A stretch of DNA of 64,000 bases from Undaria pinnatifida (Eukaryota; Sar; Phaeophyceae; Laminariales; Alariaceae), in assembly GCA_012845835.1 (NCBI GenBank), contig JABAKD010000023.1:12275851-12339850 (forward strand), written 5' to 3'. The translations under genes were made by a program, and so were the position numbers. Positions 9,455-20,522 of this stretch are shown here, one piece after another. The notes under the pieces were generated by a model that worked only from the letters and a program-made list of their open reading frames with translations, searched no databases and had not been told where the DNA came from. Each line of letters opens with the position of its first letter. Within the stretch, counting starts at the first letter, position 1.

Positions 9455-10615
9455 AGATTCCCCGGCGCCGCTTATCAGAGGGCCTGCGGCACGATACTCT
9501 TAAAAGTAGTACAGGACGTAAAAATGGCAAGCTGATACTTCTAGAAAGACAAGAAATCCGGGAGCTCAAGAGCAGTGCAGATGACACCCTCTCCCATATA
9601 AGAAACCCGCAGCCCCAGCCAGGATTCCTGTTTCTCGCTATCAAATAAGTACCTGATACTTGTACAAGTAGGTGTAGTGCAGATAGATTATTCTAGGCAC
9701 AATGCTGCTCATACCGCAGTAGTAGCAGAAATTAAATATTAATAGGAACAAAAGGAAGAAACCGGAATAATTCTGGCCGAGGCTGAATTTCTTATTTGAG
9801 ACAGGGTGAGTTCTACACACTATCTTCAGCACAGCGCCTCCCAATTATCTTCCTTTCCTGGTAAGATACAAGTATGAGCCATGCTTTCCTATTTATATCC
9901 CTGGGTGTTTTTTTACATTTATGTCGTGCACTATTGTGCACTACTACTACAAGTAGTGTAGTGCTGTATCTCATAATATGTACAACGGCAAGCATCACCA
10001 ACCAGCCGCAACACAATGTTTTTTTCATGCGTTTGTGATACAAAAAAATGTTGTCGTTACTATACAACGCGTTTCTTTGTGCGTTGAACTCGTTGGTGAG
10101 TATCGAATGGATGAAGTAGGGCTTTCGGTGACAATATTCGACTGGGAAGCGATGCGGGTGGCTCCGCCAAAATTTGGCGACACGAACACCACAAATAACA
10201 GGACCCACGTAACTCTAGTTCAACTAAATGATTGGCGATGCTTCTGAAAATACAATCTTCTTCCAATACAGACACTTTTGTGTGGTGTATGTCTTGGCAC
10301 TGAATCGTTCTTGCCGCCCGGCGACATCCAGCACCCCCATCATGCCAGGCGAAGGAGGAGAAATATAAGGGGGGTGGGGAATAGCTACGAGTAGGGACCA
10401 GGTAACCCTCCCCCCCCCTTCTTCTTTCCCTCTGCCCAGGGATGGATAAAAAGGAAAACATGGGAAAGGGAAAACTAAACAAAAAGGGACCACAATTTTG
10501 TCGACAACGGTGGTAGTATCGCTGTTGACCCCCTCCCCCAGAAATGAAACAGACAATCAAACCCAGGGCCACATAAAACGAAACGGCCGGCTCGCAAGTG
10601 AAACAAAAACATAAA
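9455..10615 (+). repeat. dispersed repeat R2, copy b
   Basis: 9455-9890 matches 1175-1600 and 10460-10615 matches 1610-1780. The ~570 bp between them (9890-10460) has no partner at copy a, so copy b carries an insertion or copy a a deletion there. That extra piece has short minus-strand frames with no recognised product. The repeat immediately precedes duplication unit B. Confidence 0.65.
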
Positions 10616-12620
10616 CTCGTACGATATTTATTCTTCGTGAATTAAAAAAAGGCAAACTTGACCCGACGCTGCAAACGCTAACTTACCACACCAAGATGGG
10701 CCGGTGTGCACTTTTCACATTCACACCATGACCACCACCGCTTTCCGTCTGATCTAGTTTTTTTCCAGTGCTGCAGGCCTCGGGCCGGTGCTTTTCTGGC
10801 GGCACAGTGCGTTGGGGCCGCCCCTCCCTCCCACGCGGGGCAGGGTGAGCCTCCTGGTACGCGCCTTCTTGCCGACTGTGGCCGCGGTGAAAGAAAATCT
10901 GAGGGCCCCGGAATGAGCCCTTGGGCTTCTTGGGCTTCTGTTGGCGGCGCCAAACTACCCAGCCTCATCCCCGCCGCCGCCAAAATCGAACATCTTTGCA
11001 GCTGACGCCGACACGCCTGCACCTGCCGCTGCGCCTCCCCCTTCACGGCCGCCACGAACGCCAACAATACCTGCCCCATACCAACTCCGCGAAACAGCAG
11101 GGGAAACAGAGCTACCGACAACACCCGCAATCATCGCGCCCCTGTCAGCTTCCTGCAACCTAGCACGCAATGCAGTATGTCGTTGACAAATAGAGATCAT
11201 CGTATTCTTAACGTTGGCGTGCCCTTTGAATTGATCATAGCGATTCTGAAGTTGTTGGGAGGTCGACAAGATCAACCGGCCCCTCACCCCGAGCATCAGG
11301 TCCCCACAATCTCTGAGAAAGGTCGCTTCTTTCACCAGTGTCTACCACGTCAAGAGCAGAGACCCACCCAGCAAACATCGGGCTATCCGGTGACCAGCTG
11401 GCCGTGTCGCTTTAGATAATCTCAAACTCAAACTGTTCGTAGCACTCTCCAATCTACTTCGGCGGTCCGCGGTTCTTCGTAGCCATCCCAATATTCCAGC
11501 AATAAGTGAACTCCAGCAGAATCGAGTGGGCCAGCGCAGGAGAAGCGCAATAGTAGCCTGCGGAGGTAACGATGAAACCCTTGAAGAAAGGGACAAACAG
11601 TTACAGCATGCGGAGAACATATTGAACAGGTGTACGTCAGGTCCATCATAACACGAACTACCTGGTTGACCACCAAGCCGAGGAAAAAAATCAACATGTT
11701 ACAAACACTGCAACAAACGAAACCGTGAGGTATACTTGACGGCAAATACTATTGAGCATCGGGTTACGCCGTGAGGCCAATGTTATGGGTGGAAATGGTT
11801 GCTGTATCTGCTAGTGATAGAAAAGTCACGCAAAACACACACCAAGCCCATGTACTGCTGGAATCTCTGACACAGCGACGAGTGGTGATCCCCGCTTTAC
11901 TTTTCCCTGTTGCGTAGTACAGCGGCACGCCGTCAGGCTTGCTTAGACAACCAGCTTCGATGTGCTTGCGGAGCAGCTTCACGACCTCCAGTGCTTTCGC
12001 GCGCAGGAGAATTTATCCCGATTTCGCATCGATCATGTCGCAGAACCGATCACTGAATCAAAGCGGGTAAACAATCGTGTACGCTCGGGCGCCAACCGCC
12101 GACAAATCCGCAAGAAACACAGTTCACCTCTATCTCTGTCTACTCTGCCACCTATTCCGACGGCATTTTTGCGCTTGAAGAGCACTTTCTACCTGCAGTT
12201 GGAAGCGAGATCGGCAGGAGCGTAATGGTCACGACACATGACCCAGTACAGGCATTGTTTTCGACGACAGCGTAAGTCTCTCCATATCACTGATCCGAAC
12301 AACGACACAAGTGACGTCAAAACCACTTGCCTCCTTGATGTCTTCCAGATTAACGATATAGCAAGCATCTCTCAACCAAGCCATGGAGGGCTTGAAGGCG
12401 CCGTGACTCTTCTTCACCAGGCGCGAGATACGTGGAAGCGCGTGGAAGGTATCCAGGCGACCCTTGAGCATGTTTGGGCCACCCCCCTGATGCAGTTGGG
12501 TAACAATCAACATGAATTGAGAACACTCGAACAGAAAAAAAATCGTATAAAAAGCGCACGTTGACGCCGAGCAGATTTCAGAAACAAACAACACATATTT
12601 GCAACCTCTGCAGCACTCAC

Positions 12621-12745
12621 GTCGTCCTGGTAAACATTGCCACCGATCTCGTCTCCGGCTCTTAGGTCGCAAGCGCGGTCGTGACCAGCATCAAAGTCGT
12701 ACCCGTCGCCACCGTCCTTTTCGCCCTCGTCCGAGTCCGTATCAT
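12621..12745 (-). CDS. acidic exon of gene copy B
   Basis: A 125-bp exon identical in length to its partner in copy A, with donor GACGAC|GTGAGT retained. The acceptor is AAGGTAG before ATGATACGG, preceded by a run of T on the minus strand. It encodes an Asp/Glu/Gly-rich stretch. The flanking 5' donor of the previous exon (AG|GTAAGG) is also kept. Confidence 0.6.
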
Positions 12746-14204
12746 CTACCTTGTGGAAAAAAAAAAAAACGAAAAAGTTTGGTTTGTTTGGCGAATACAA
12801 ACGTCAGCAAGAGAATGAGGAACGCCAATGCGGGCAGGGCGTCAGACAACTCAGCTCAATTTCTTCCAAGGACGGTGTAAGGCCTTACCTAGCGAGCCCA
12901 CCACGTGGCAAGGTGCTTCGGTGGCGAACAAGTCGGGGTCATTGTTGTAAGCGGCACATGCATTCGGGTTTGGCGACGGTGCTGGTGTCGCAGGGGGGGG
13001 TGTCCAATCGGCCGCAAGGCGAACATGGGTAAGTCCCACAGAACAAGCCTGTCACCGCCGCCGCCGCAGATTTCCTTTATCGTCACACGACCCACACCCG
13101 CGGAGGAAGGTGCCTCCTTGTGTGCTGCGTACGTAGCAGGCTTGACCGCGTCGCTCACTTTGACTACGACGTTCTTCTGGCCGCCAAGTTGACGTGATCG
13201 AGGACGCCACCGAAGCAAAGATCCAGCGGTAGTCTCATGGCCCTGTACGTTCCCAACGCCAACACAACTGGCATGGTTGCTGCTGTGGAGTCGCACCTAG
13301 AGTTCCATCGCAAAATAGACCAGGTTCGGGGGGTGATACCAGGTTTAGTCGCTTATGATGCGGATGTGCCGTGCATATTGTTGGTTTAGATGATGCGAGA
13401 AATATGGTCTCGATGAGTGTGGTACAGAACATCCCAATCGCATCTGTGCTCCCGGCGGCAAAATGGTCGGAACCGGGCCGCGTACGGGATCCTTCAATGC
13501 CTCGATCTCCACGTAAACGAGAACGGACGCGTAATCATCCAAGCAGGCATACTCTACCCGTGACGGCACCGTAAGGATTTTAAAAGGCAGGCATCATTAA
13601 CATTCCACATACCAGCAGATTCAAGAGCATGGCGCCAACGATGTAGCTGGCAACAAGAAACGTTCGATAACCTACAACGAGCGTGAATAGGACACGCGCA
13701 TAGCTAACTAGAGAAGTATCACCAGTTGGGCGTTGAGGGGAGAACTCCGGCGAGACAAGGGGAAGATCGGATCTGTGGGCAACTCTTTCCCAAACAAACT
13801 AGACACTATACCCGCCAGCGAAAGAGATGGCGTCTGCACTCAACAAGCTCTCGCGTGAGTCAGCGCGCCACAGTGTTCGCGGCTTCGACCTCATCCAAAT
13901 ACGTTGCGTCTGACATGGTGTTGACGCCAAGTCTACCATCATGTCCTGGTACCAAATCACGCTGGTTTTTCACCTTTGGAAACGCAAGCGAGAATTTTCG
14001 ATTTGAATACGCCTTGCGCCAGCTGCGAACTGCCGAACCTAGAAGACACGACTGCCGCAATTGTACCAGGTGTCCGTTATCATGTACCAGTCATCATATG
14101 CTCAGAGCTATACATCACGTGTACGAGTGTAGAAGCTACGACAGCAAACAAGCTTCAGCAGAAATAATAGTTTCAAAATAGATGCGTAATTAGCCAGGCT
14201 GTTA

Positions 14205-14970
14205 TTTACACGAAAATAAGAACTCGGGATACTTTGTACTGAAGTTAATGTACAATAAGGTAGAGTGCACCCTCTCCCAAATAAGAAAGCCAGCCTAGGT
14301 CGCTATTTCATGTGCCTGGTATCTTTTAGGTGTCCTGTAGTACTGCATATGGTATCTGGCACGCGATTAATCAGAGGTCAGGTATGGTACTCCGTACCAG
14401 TACCAGGTATCGCATGCTCAGAGCTATGATACCTGGTACCAGGTAGATTCGCGTACAACCAGCAGCGTACAAGCAGCAAGAGCAGTAGCCTACAATGACC
14501 TGGTCCGACTCGTACCTCGTATCCAAATAACATTGGCGAAGACAAACTGCTTCTGCACAGCAGTACAGAGCACGAAAAATAAACCTGGTAGTAAGAAAGC
14601 CAGGGTGATATTTAGCTACCGATATAAGAACCTCGGGAGTCAATATACCTTTATGTGACCACGGACTCTAGATTTTTGACGAGTTAATGCGAGAAAAAAA
14701 GGAAAACATACTGAAGTTACCTGTGAGAACAAACCCTCGGCCAAATACGAAAGCCAACCTACAGCTGTAGGTCAGTATTTCCGTGCCTTACGATATACAG
14801 CATTACTACAGCAGTACAAGGCAACTACCTGTAATATTAAAGGTGCAGTAATAAGAAAGCCAAGTTGATATTTTCAGGGAAAAAAGAAGCTCGGGAGCTG
14901 TTATACTGAAGTCAGTGTAGAACGTACCCCCTCACAAATAAGAAAGCCAGCTTACCGCAGGTACCAGGTA
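14205..14970. repeat. ~190-bp module repeats inside unit B
   Basis: Counterpart of 7430-8150. Modules carrying AATAAGAA.CTCGGGA and CCCTC.CAAATAAGAAAGCCAGC begin near 14212, 14625 and 14880. Confidence 0.6.
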
Positions 14971-15461
14971 AGTATGTTTCTTATCTGGTGTCCTGTAGTC
15001 TACTGCTTTAGCTTTACCATGGTACCAGATACTGCTGTGTAAGATTCGTCCGTACAGCAGCAGGTAACGAACAGAAGTCTACGATAGGACCACTCACATC
15101 CGGCCTTGTGTAGCGTGGGTAGAGGGCTGTAAGGAAACTACCCCACCCGCTTGCTTTTCCCCTTGACGTGCTGGCTTTGACAGAATAGTGCTCGTGATGT
15201 CGATGAGTGCCCTGCTGTCATAGTAGATGAAGTTGCACTTTGTTGTGGTTCGCTCTCCCGAGCGGATCCATCACCGATGCCTCCACCTCTACTTCCATCG
15301 CTACCTCCACCGTCACGATCTCCGCCGGTGCTGCTTCCAATGCCCCCACCGCTGCCTCCGCCATCAATACCGACCTCGTCGCATCGACAGATGGCAGGCT
15401 CCAAGAAACGAAACTAGTCACACTACAACTGCTGCTACAGGGAGGCTCCTTGGCTCGGGAC

Positions 15462-15770
15462 CACGGAAACGAGCTCGGTGGTCGTAGGCTAGGAGAGCCG
15501 CAATAAGACATACCAAAGCGTACATAGCCGCCACACCAGCATGGTGCTGGGGAGCCGGCTGTGGTGTCGGTTGTCAGGTGTCTGCGCTGCGCGCGGTCCC
15601 GCTTGCGGTCTCTATCCTTACAAAAAAAAAACAAGTATAGACTAGACGCCGTGCCGTACTTCGTGGTCTTTTTCAAATTGAAATCTGGTTCTGTAGAGTA
15701 GGTACAAAGGCGTTTTTGGTGTTGGCAGGCTTTTCCTTCCTGCCAATGTTGGCAGATTCCCGGGCGCCGC
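15462..15770 (-). repeat. dispersed repeat R1, copy c
   Basis: Inverted copy of 742-1026 with both halves in the same relative order as copy a: the CCAACATTGGCAG lead at 15665-15770 and the AGCCTACGACCAC segment at 15480-15605. About 55 bp including an A-run separates the halves. It is fused to the upstream end of duplication unit B. Confidence 0.65.
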
Positions 15771-15774
15771 CACT

Positions 15775-16230
15775 TCCACCACACATACGGCAGGGGTTTC
15801 CACAAGACTTCAGCGGGCTTCGCCCGCGGAACTAAATTACTAAAAGCTGGGGGTACAGCAGTACATCCAAAAATCGTCACCGAGACCCATAGACTAAAGT
15901 CACTGGGAATTGTTGGGATTAAAATAATTTTTACTATTAATACATCACCAGAGACTAATATAAGGTCACTGGAAATTTGCGACCCCAAAAACCGAAAACT
16001 GCTCAAACTGGCGGCAACTCCAAGAGGTACTACGTACCGCCGGGCACGGACACACAGGCCTCGGTGGCCATCGCCTTTGGAGTACGCTGTTAACTTCCAT
16101 CTGCTGGTGAACTGGAATCTGGACATTCGGACTGTCCCGAGGTATACTTGGGATGAGGATGTTGTGTTTTTTGTAGCAAAAGCAGATACTGCAGCAAAGG
16201 CATCATTTATCGTTATCACAAGCACCGGCA
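15775..16230. other. gene-poor stretch with a hairpin and a short duplication
   Basis: A hairpin CAGCGGGCTTCGCCCGCGG lies near 15810. A degenerate pair, GACTAAAGTCACTGGGAATT (near 15892) and GACTAATATAAGGTCACTGGAAATT (near 15952), is visible. Minus-strand frames run through here into the downstream repeat, but no protein is recognised. Confidence 0.4.
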
Positions 16231-17245
16231 GTACGAAGAAGCACCAGCACAAGCGCAAGCACCAGCTCAAGCACAAGCACAAGCACCAGCAGAAGCACAA
16301 GCACCAGCACCAGCACCATCAGTAGCAGCAGCAGTACTAGCAACACCACTATAAGGAGCAGCAGCGGCAGCAGTAGCAGTGCAAGTAGCAGCAGCTAATT
16401 TGTACGTAGCGTCTGCAACTTCTGACTCTGTCTCGAGGGATACTTGCAACGAGGAATGTTTGCATCAGCAGCATTTGAGCAGCAACACATGGGGAAGCAG
16501 CAGAAGTAACCAGCAACCAGCACCAGAACCAGCACCAGCAGTAGCATGCCCGGTATAGCACCAGCAGTAGTAGCAGCAGTAGCAGCATCGACCAGGGGGG
16601 TATTATATTACCTTCCGACCACTGGTTGGTGCATAGATAACGCCTGCTGCGACTTATGATAGGTGTTGCGGTGAGTACGTACGTAATGCTTGGTAGCTCA
16701 AGCGGCAGTAGAGAAGCGAAAGAAAAGCTCGCACGGGCGGCCTTAAGTACTGGTACCACCACCCCCGCCGCCACCACCACCGCCGCCACCACCACAATCG
16801 CCGCCAGTAGCGTTGATGGTAACAGCAGCGGCGACTGCGCGTGTTTAACGTGTTTCCTATCTTCCACCCATTGTTATCACCTGTATACTTACATGGGCAT
16901 CGTCTGCAAATTCTCCTACGCAACTGCGTCGAGGTGTACCGGAATCATATGTGCGTTCAGGAGTGTTTCGTAGCAGCGGTGGCGATAGCTGTAACAGAAG
17001 GCGCACGAGAAGTACCAGCAGTACGAGATGGCGGCACGAGAAGTAATAGTAACAGAGGAATCAGTAGCAGAACCATTTGTAGCAGCACTAGTAGCAGGAG
17101 AAGGTGGGGAGCTGCGGCAGCGGCAGCGGCAGCGGCAGCGGCAGCGGCAGCGGCAGCGGCAGCGGCAGCGGCAGCGGCAGCGGCAGCGGCAGCGGCAGCG
17201 GCGGCGACGGCGTCAGCGGCGCGGCGGCGGCGGCGGCAGCGGCGG

Positions 17246-17293
<48 letters not shown>

Positions 17294-17426
17294 CAGCAAC
17301 AACAACAGCAGCAACAGCAGCGGCGGCAGAAGCGGTGGCAGAAGCAGCAGCAGCAGCATCAGCAGCAGCAGTAGCAACAACAACAACAACATCAACAACA
17401 GCAACAGCAACAACATCAGCGGCAGC

Positions 17427-17514
<88 letters not shown>

Positions 17515-17690
17515 TAACTATTAATACCAGTGTCAGCGGAGCTTGCTGGCTTGTATCCCACCTACAGTTGCGTGGCCTAGCTACAAGCAGCGTCTTTAAG
17601 TGCTACCTTTTAATTGCCTCGAGGTGTACATGCATTGAAGAATGTTGGGTGTTTTGTAGCAAGCAGCACCACCAGCAGCAGTAGCAGTAC
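16230..17690. repeat. compound trinucleotide-repeat block 1
   Basis: Imperfect CAG/CAC/AAG runs (16233-16560), a CCG/CCA block (16755-16805), a near-perfect (CAGCGG)n tract (about 17114-17208), a CAG run (17249-17290), a CAA run (17424-17473) and a (CAACAG)n tract to 17512. A diverged ~130-bp motif separates the tracts near 16395, 16850 and 17560. It reads on the minus strand roughly as VHLEAI...K..QTL and recurs at 55480 and 55660. All six frames are open over long distances because the repeat period is three; the frames are not evidence of protein. Confidence 0.9.
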
Positions 17691-17734
17691 GTGGCAGACG
17701 TACCAGCAATACCGTATATGACAGTGTATACCAC

Positions 17735-17815
17735 ACCCCATCTTATACCACACCCCCACGGTGTACCACCCGGGTGGCCATTATTCGAAAATAACCAAGG
17801 GTGTGTTCGGTACTG
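17735..17815 (+). repeat. left outer inverted end flanking the 41-bp arrays
   Basis: GTATACCACACCCC...ACCACCCGGGTGGcCATTA...AAAATAACCAAGggTGTGTTCGGTAC resembles the reverse complement of 21605-21690 (CGGGTGGTCGTTTAGTATTTTACAAGCGTGTTCTCGGTAC). Identity is about two thirds. It may mark one end of a larger element that contains the arrays and the nested hAT. Confidence 0.4.
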
Positions 17816-17827
17816 TACCGGTATTCT

Positions 17828-18120
17828 CGGTACCGGTATGGATGTCGTACCGAACTTGCCGAAGCGTCCGGTACTGGTATTGACGTCGTACCGAACTTGC
17901 CGAACTGTCCGGTACCGGTATTGGAGGTGTACCGAACTTACCAGAGTTTCCGGTACCGGTATTGATGTCGTACCGAACTTACCGAAGTTTTCGGTACCGG
18001 TATTGATGTCGGACCGAACTTACCGAAGTTTCCAGTGCCGGTATTGATGTCGTACCGAACTTACGGAAGTTTTCGGTACCGGTATTGATGCCGTACCGAA
18101 CCGAAGCGTCCGGTACCGCT
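17828..18120 (+). repeat. 41-bp minisatellite, left array
   Basis: About seven copies of a 41-bp unit built around GGTACCGGTATTGATGTCGT followed by ACCGAACTTACCGAAGTTT. Units begin near 17832, 17873, 17914, 17955, 17996, 18037 and 18078. The unit contains the palindrome GGTACC. A direct array of the same unit lies at 21190-21590. Confidence 0.9.
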
Positions 18121-18249
18121 ACAAAAGTCTGGACCGGTACCGGTACCAGTACCGGGACACACTTGGATACATCTACTGGCAGTACCGGCGGTATATATAC
18201 CGCCGGCAAGGTACCGACGCGCACTTGCGCTTAGGTACATAAACTGGAC

Positions 18250-18257
18250 ATAAATTG
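18250..18257 (+). repeat. 8-bp target-site duplication of the hAT element (left)
   Basis: ATAAATTG immediately precedes CAGGGATG and is repeated exactly at 20523-20530 immediately after CATCCCTG. Eight base pairs is the hallmark length for hAT transposons. Confidence 0.93.
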
Positions 18258-18269
18258 CAGGGATGTTCA

Positions 18270-18690
18270 CGGAGTGAAAAAAAGTCCGCGGAGCGGGCCG
18301 CCGCGGAGCGGATTTTCACGGAGCGGATTGACAAACCGCACCGCTCCGTGACAAAACTAGACAACGGATAACCGATCCGCGCAAATCCGTGAAGTAGGTC
18401 AGGGGCGGATATCCGCTCCGCTTTGCTCCGTGACGCATTCTGGAAATCCGCTCCGCTCCGTCAAACTTTTTCAAGGCAGAAATCCGCTCCGCAAAAATCC
18501 GTGATTTGAAAAGAGCGCGGATATCCGCTCCGCTCCGCTCCGTCACAACAAAATAAAATCCGCACCGCTCCGTATGATTTTTTTTTCCAGTGGCCCGATC
18601 CGTAAGTAACGGATTATTTACGGAGCGGATTGGTCTGCTCCGTAGATGATCCGTGACCAATCCGTAGTACAGTGACGGATTAAACCGTGT
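18270..18690. promoter_or_regulatory. left subterminal motif array of the hAT element
   Basis: More than a dozen copies of GGAGCGGAT or its complement ATCCGCTCC, often extended to CACGGAGCGGATTT, within ~420 bp directly inside the left inverted repeat. Inferred to be transposase-binding repeats by analogy with the subterminal hexamers of Ac/Ds. Confidence 0.65.
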
Positions 18691-18943
18691 GAATGTCACG
18701 GGTTTTGAGCCCTGAACAATTGTTCTGAATAGCGGATAACCTATACAAATATTGTTCTTGGCCAGCACTCTCCAGATATTTTATATATTTGTGCGATTTG
18801 TGCTGCTATCAGCCATACACGCCGCGGTTGGCCGACGTCCTGCTCCGCACACACAACGCGGACCCTACTCGTGAGAGGTACGAACACACAAACACACTTC
18901 CAACGCAGCAGCGCAGCAGCGGTACGCACGCATAGGATGCCAG

Positions 18944-19510
18944 ATGTCATTGATTCTGGCGATGCAGAGGCTGAGGTGCAGCAATCCTCGCCTTCAACCG
19001 AGTCTCCTGCTCCTTCTCCCGCTCCTTCTCCATCTCCAACACCGGAGAATCCTACTAGTACTGCTGCAGATTCGCATGAGCAACGAGGTGGAGGAGTACA
19101 AGCAGCCACCCGCCGTAGCAAACAATCAGGACTTAGACGTGTTGGGCTACTGGCGTGACGCTGGAAGCCCGCGGCTTGATCCCCACGGAAACGTCATGGC
19201 AGCGGCGCAATTTCCCATCTTATCCGTGCTTGCCCGCGTGTACCATTGCATCGACAGCACAAGCTGCCAGTCGGAGAGGGAGTTCTCGCAGCTGGGGTTT
19301 GTGCATTCTAGCCTTCGTCGCCGTACGACACCCGACCGCGTTGAGAAAATGATGTTCCTCAGGACTAACCCGGATCTCATTCCGGAGGTCAAGAAGCTTC
19401 GAGATTTGATCGAAAAGATCTCTCAAGAGCAGGAGAAAGCAAAGGCTAAAGTGGTCGAGGTGCAGGCCGCAGAGGCCGGGAAGGATCTCGTAATCGAACT
19501 CGATGAGTAA
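18944..19510 (+). CDS. hAT transposase C-terminal dimerisation domain (remnant)
   Basis: 188 codons. Residues ~60-145 match the hAT dimerisation domain: LDVLGYW, then FPILSVLARVYHCIDSTS, then CQSEREFSQLGF, RRRTTPDRVEKMMFLRTN, in the right order and spacing. A Lys/Glu-rich helix (EKISQEQEKAKAKVVEVQ) follows to the end. The first ~45 residues are hydrophobic and probably not native; an overlapping frame upstream (18907-19090) is Ser/Pro/Glu-rich and looks more like the usual linker, implying an old frameshift near 19085. A full hAT transposase is roughly 600-800 residues, so most of it is missing. The remaining open frame could at most bind a full-length transposase. Confidence 0.88.
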   Translation: MSLILAMQRLRCSNPRLQPSLLLLLPLLLHLQHRRILLVLLQIRMSNEVEEYKQPPAVANNQDLDVLGYWRDAGSPRLDPHGNVMAAAQFPILSVLARVYHCIDSTSCQSEREFSQLGFVHSSLRRRTTPDRVEKMMFLRTNPDLIPEVKKLRDLIEKISQEQEKAKAKVVEVQAAEAGKDLVIELDE

Positions 19511-20069
19511 CGAGTGGCGAGCGGTAGGGTTGGAGCAGACGGGTGCAGGCGCTCATCTTTCACTGCCGTTGAGTTGATCTGTATCCCTGGCTTTTCCGTT
19601 TTTCCCTTCTTTCGCCCGGGCTGAATTTTCGAATTTTCGAATTTTTGCATTTTCTGTACTTCGGTGGTCTCACCATGTACCGCTGTTGCTGCTGAGGAAA
19701 GTGTCTCCATGTTTCACTTCTGCTGTTTTTCTCTCTGTTTTCTATTTTCTATTTTCCTGTTTTTGTTTTTGTCGCGGCGATGGAATTGGTGAAGTATCTG
19801 GTACTTTGTAGGAGTACTTACGTACTTACCTATTTACCAGAGATGTGCGCGGAGTTCCTGCTCTTGCGCGCCTGCTGTACCAACTCTGGTCACTCTGTTC
19901 TATTTCTTTTTCACCCTTCTCTTAATCCAAGTGTTTCTTTCAGACATCCTTTCTTATGAAGGGGACTCGACGCGTGCGTGCGCGCGATTCTTTCCCTGCT
20001 CGCCACCCCCCTCCGCCATGTATAACTCCGAGAACAACGTGTCTTTCCGTAGTCTCTGATATCAGGAGA

Positions 20070-20510
20070 AATCCGGTCAACATCCGCGGATAACCGTCCA
20101 ATATTACGGATTCATGGATACGGTTTTGCGTGGAGAAACGCAGCGGATTTGTACGGTTTGCTCGACGGAGTGGACAATCCGCTCCGTGAAAAAATCCGTC
20201 TGACGGATATCCGCTCCGCAATAATCCGCACAAATTTCGATGTCGGATATCCGCTCCGTAAAAATCCGTGACTTTTTCTGTGAGCGAATATCCGCTCCGG
20301 TCCGCTCCGTGACAAATTAAAAAATCCGCTCCGCTCCGTGACATCCATGAACATACGGATATCCGTTCCGTCGTAATCCGTGAATTTTTTATGGACGGAA
20401 ATCCGCACCGTGACAATCCGCAACTTATTGCTAGAGCGAATATCCGCTCCGCTCCGCTCCGTCAGATTCTAAAAATAAAAAATTCGCACCGCGGTGCAGA
20501 TCTTACTCCG
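20070..20510. promoter_or_regulatory. right subterminal motif array of the hAT element
   Basis: At least twelve ATCCGCTCCG / CCGCTCCGTGACA motifs in ~440 bp, directly inside the right inverted repeat, mirroring 18270-18690. The motif orientation is mixed but mostly the same as in the left array. Confidence 0.65.
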
Positions 20511-20522
20511 TGAACATCCCTG

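Larger units (their letters stand above)
11430..15404 (-). pseudogene. DEDDy 3'-5' exonuclease / RGTSSTE-domain gene, copy B, decayed
   Basis: Same exon order as copy A: Gly/Ser-rich first exon from ATG at 15404; Exo II (GRLGVNTMSD, near 13930); Exo III (VEYACLDDYAS, within 13345-13569); linker (12889-13296); acidic exon (12621-12745); LDTFHALPRISRL (near 12400); KLLRKHIEAG with DGVPLYY; and the LLLEFTYCWNIG segment near 11500. Here the frame after Exo III stays open (IEALKDP) where copy A has a stop, and the linker is in frame where copy A is shifted. Conversely copy B has a 1-bp deletion near 13868 that splits the exonuclease region and another near 13027, and RGTSSTE has become RDSSSTW. 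Neither copy could give a full protein. Confidence 0.6.
10613..15606. repeat. segmental duplication unit B (~5 kb)
   Basis: Direct copy of 3878-8830. By eye the copies are roughly 90 percent identical in the exon regions. Compared with unit A it has its own indels, for example a 1-bp deletion near 13868 inside the exonuclease region and an extra ~60 bp near 14650 that includes GTGACCACGGACTC, a word also found near 26385. Confidence 0.9.
18258..20522 (+). mobile_element. complete hAT-superfamily element, internally deleted
   Basis: 2,265 bp with 18-bp perfect terminal inverted repeats, CAGGGATGTTCACGGAGT at 18258-18275 and its reverse complement at 20505-20522. The flanks are identical 8-bp duplications (ATAAATTG). 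Both subterminal regions are packed with CACGGAGCGGAT-type motifs, as expected for transposase-binding sites in this superfamily. The only recognisable coding part is the C-terminal dimerisation domain at 18944-19510; the zinc finger and catalytic core are absent, so the element is non-autonomous. It sits between two 41-bp minisatellite arrays. The perfect inverted and target repeats suggest a recent insertion. Confidence 0.93.

Noticed and set aside
9223-9648. Secreted 141-residue protein with a signal peptide
   Set aside because: Continues into dispersed repeat R2 without conservation in the other R2 copy.
15218-16300. 360-codon minus-strand protein
   Set aside because: The frame runs through repeat R1, the Gly/Ser exon in the wrong frame and a low-complexity CAG-like tract; its parts are explained by other features.
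17028-17684. Poly-Gln/Arg/Asn, poly-Ala and poly-Leu proteins
   Set aside because: All frames on both strands stay open because the repeat period is three; there is no codon variation or domain to support translation.
17828-18120. CRISPR array (regular 41-bp repeats)
   Set aside because: Units are contiguous with no unique spacers and the context is eukaryotic; this is a minisatellite.
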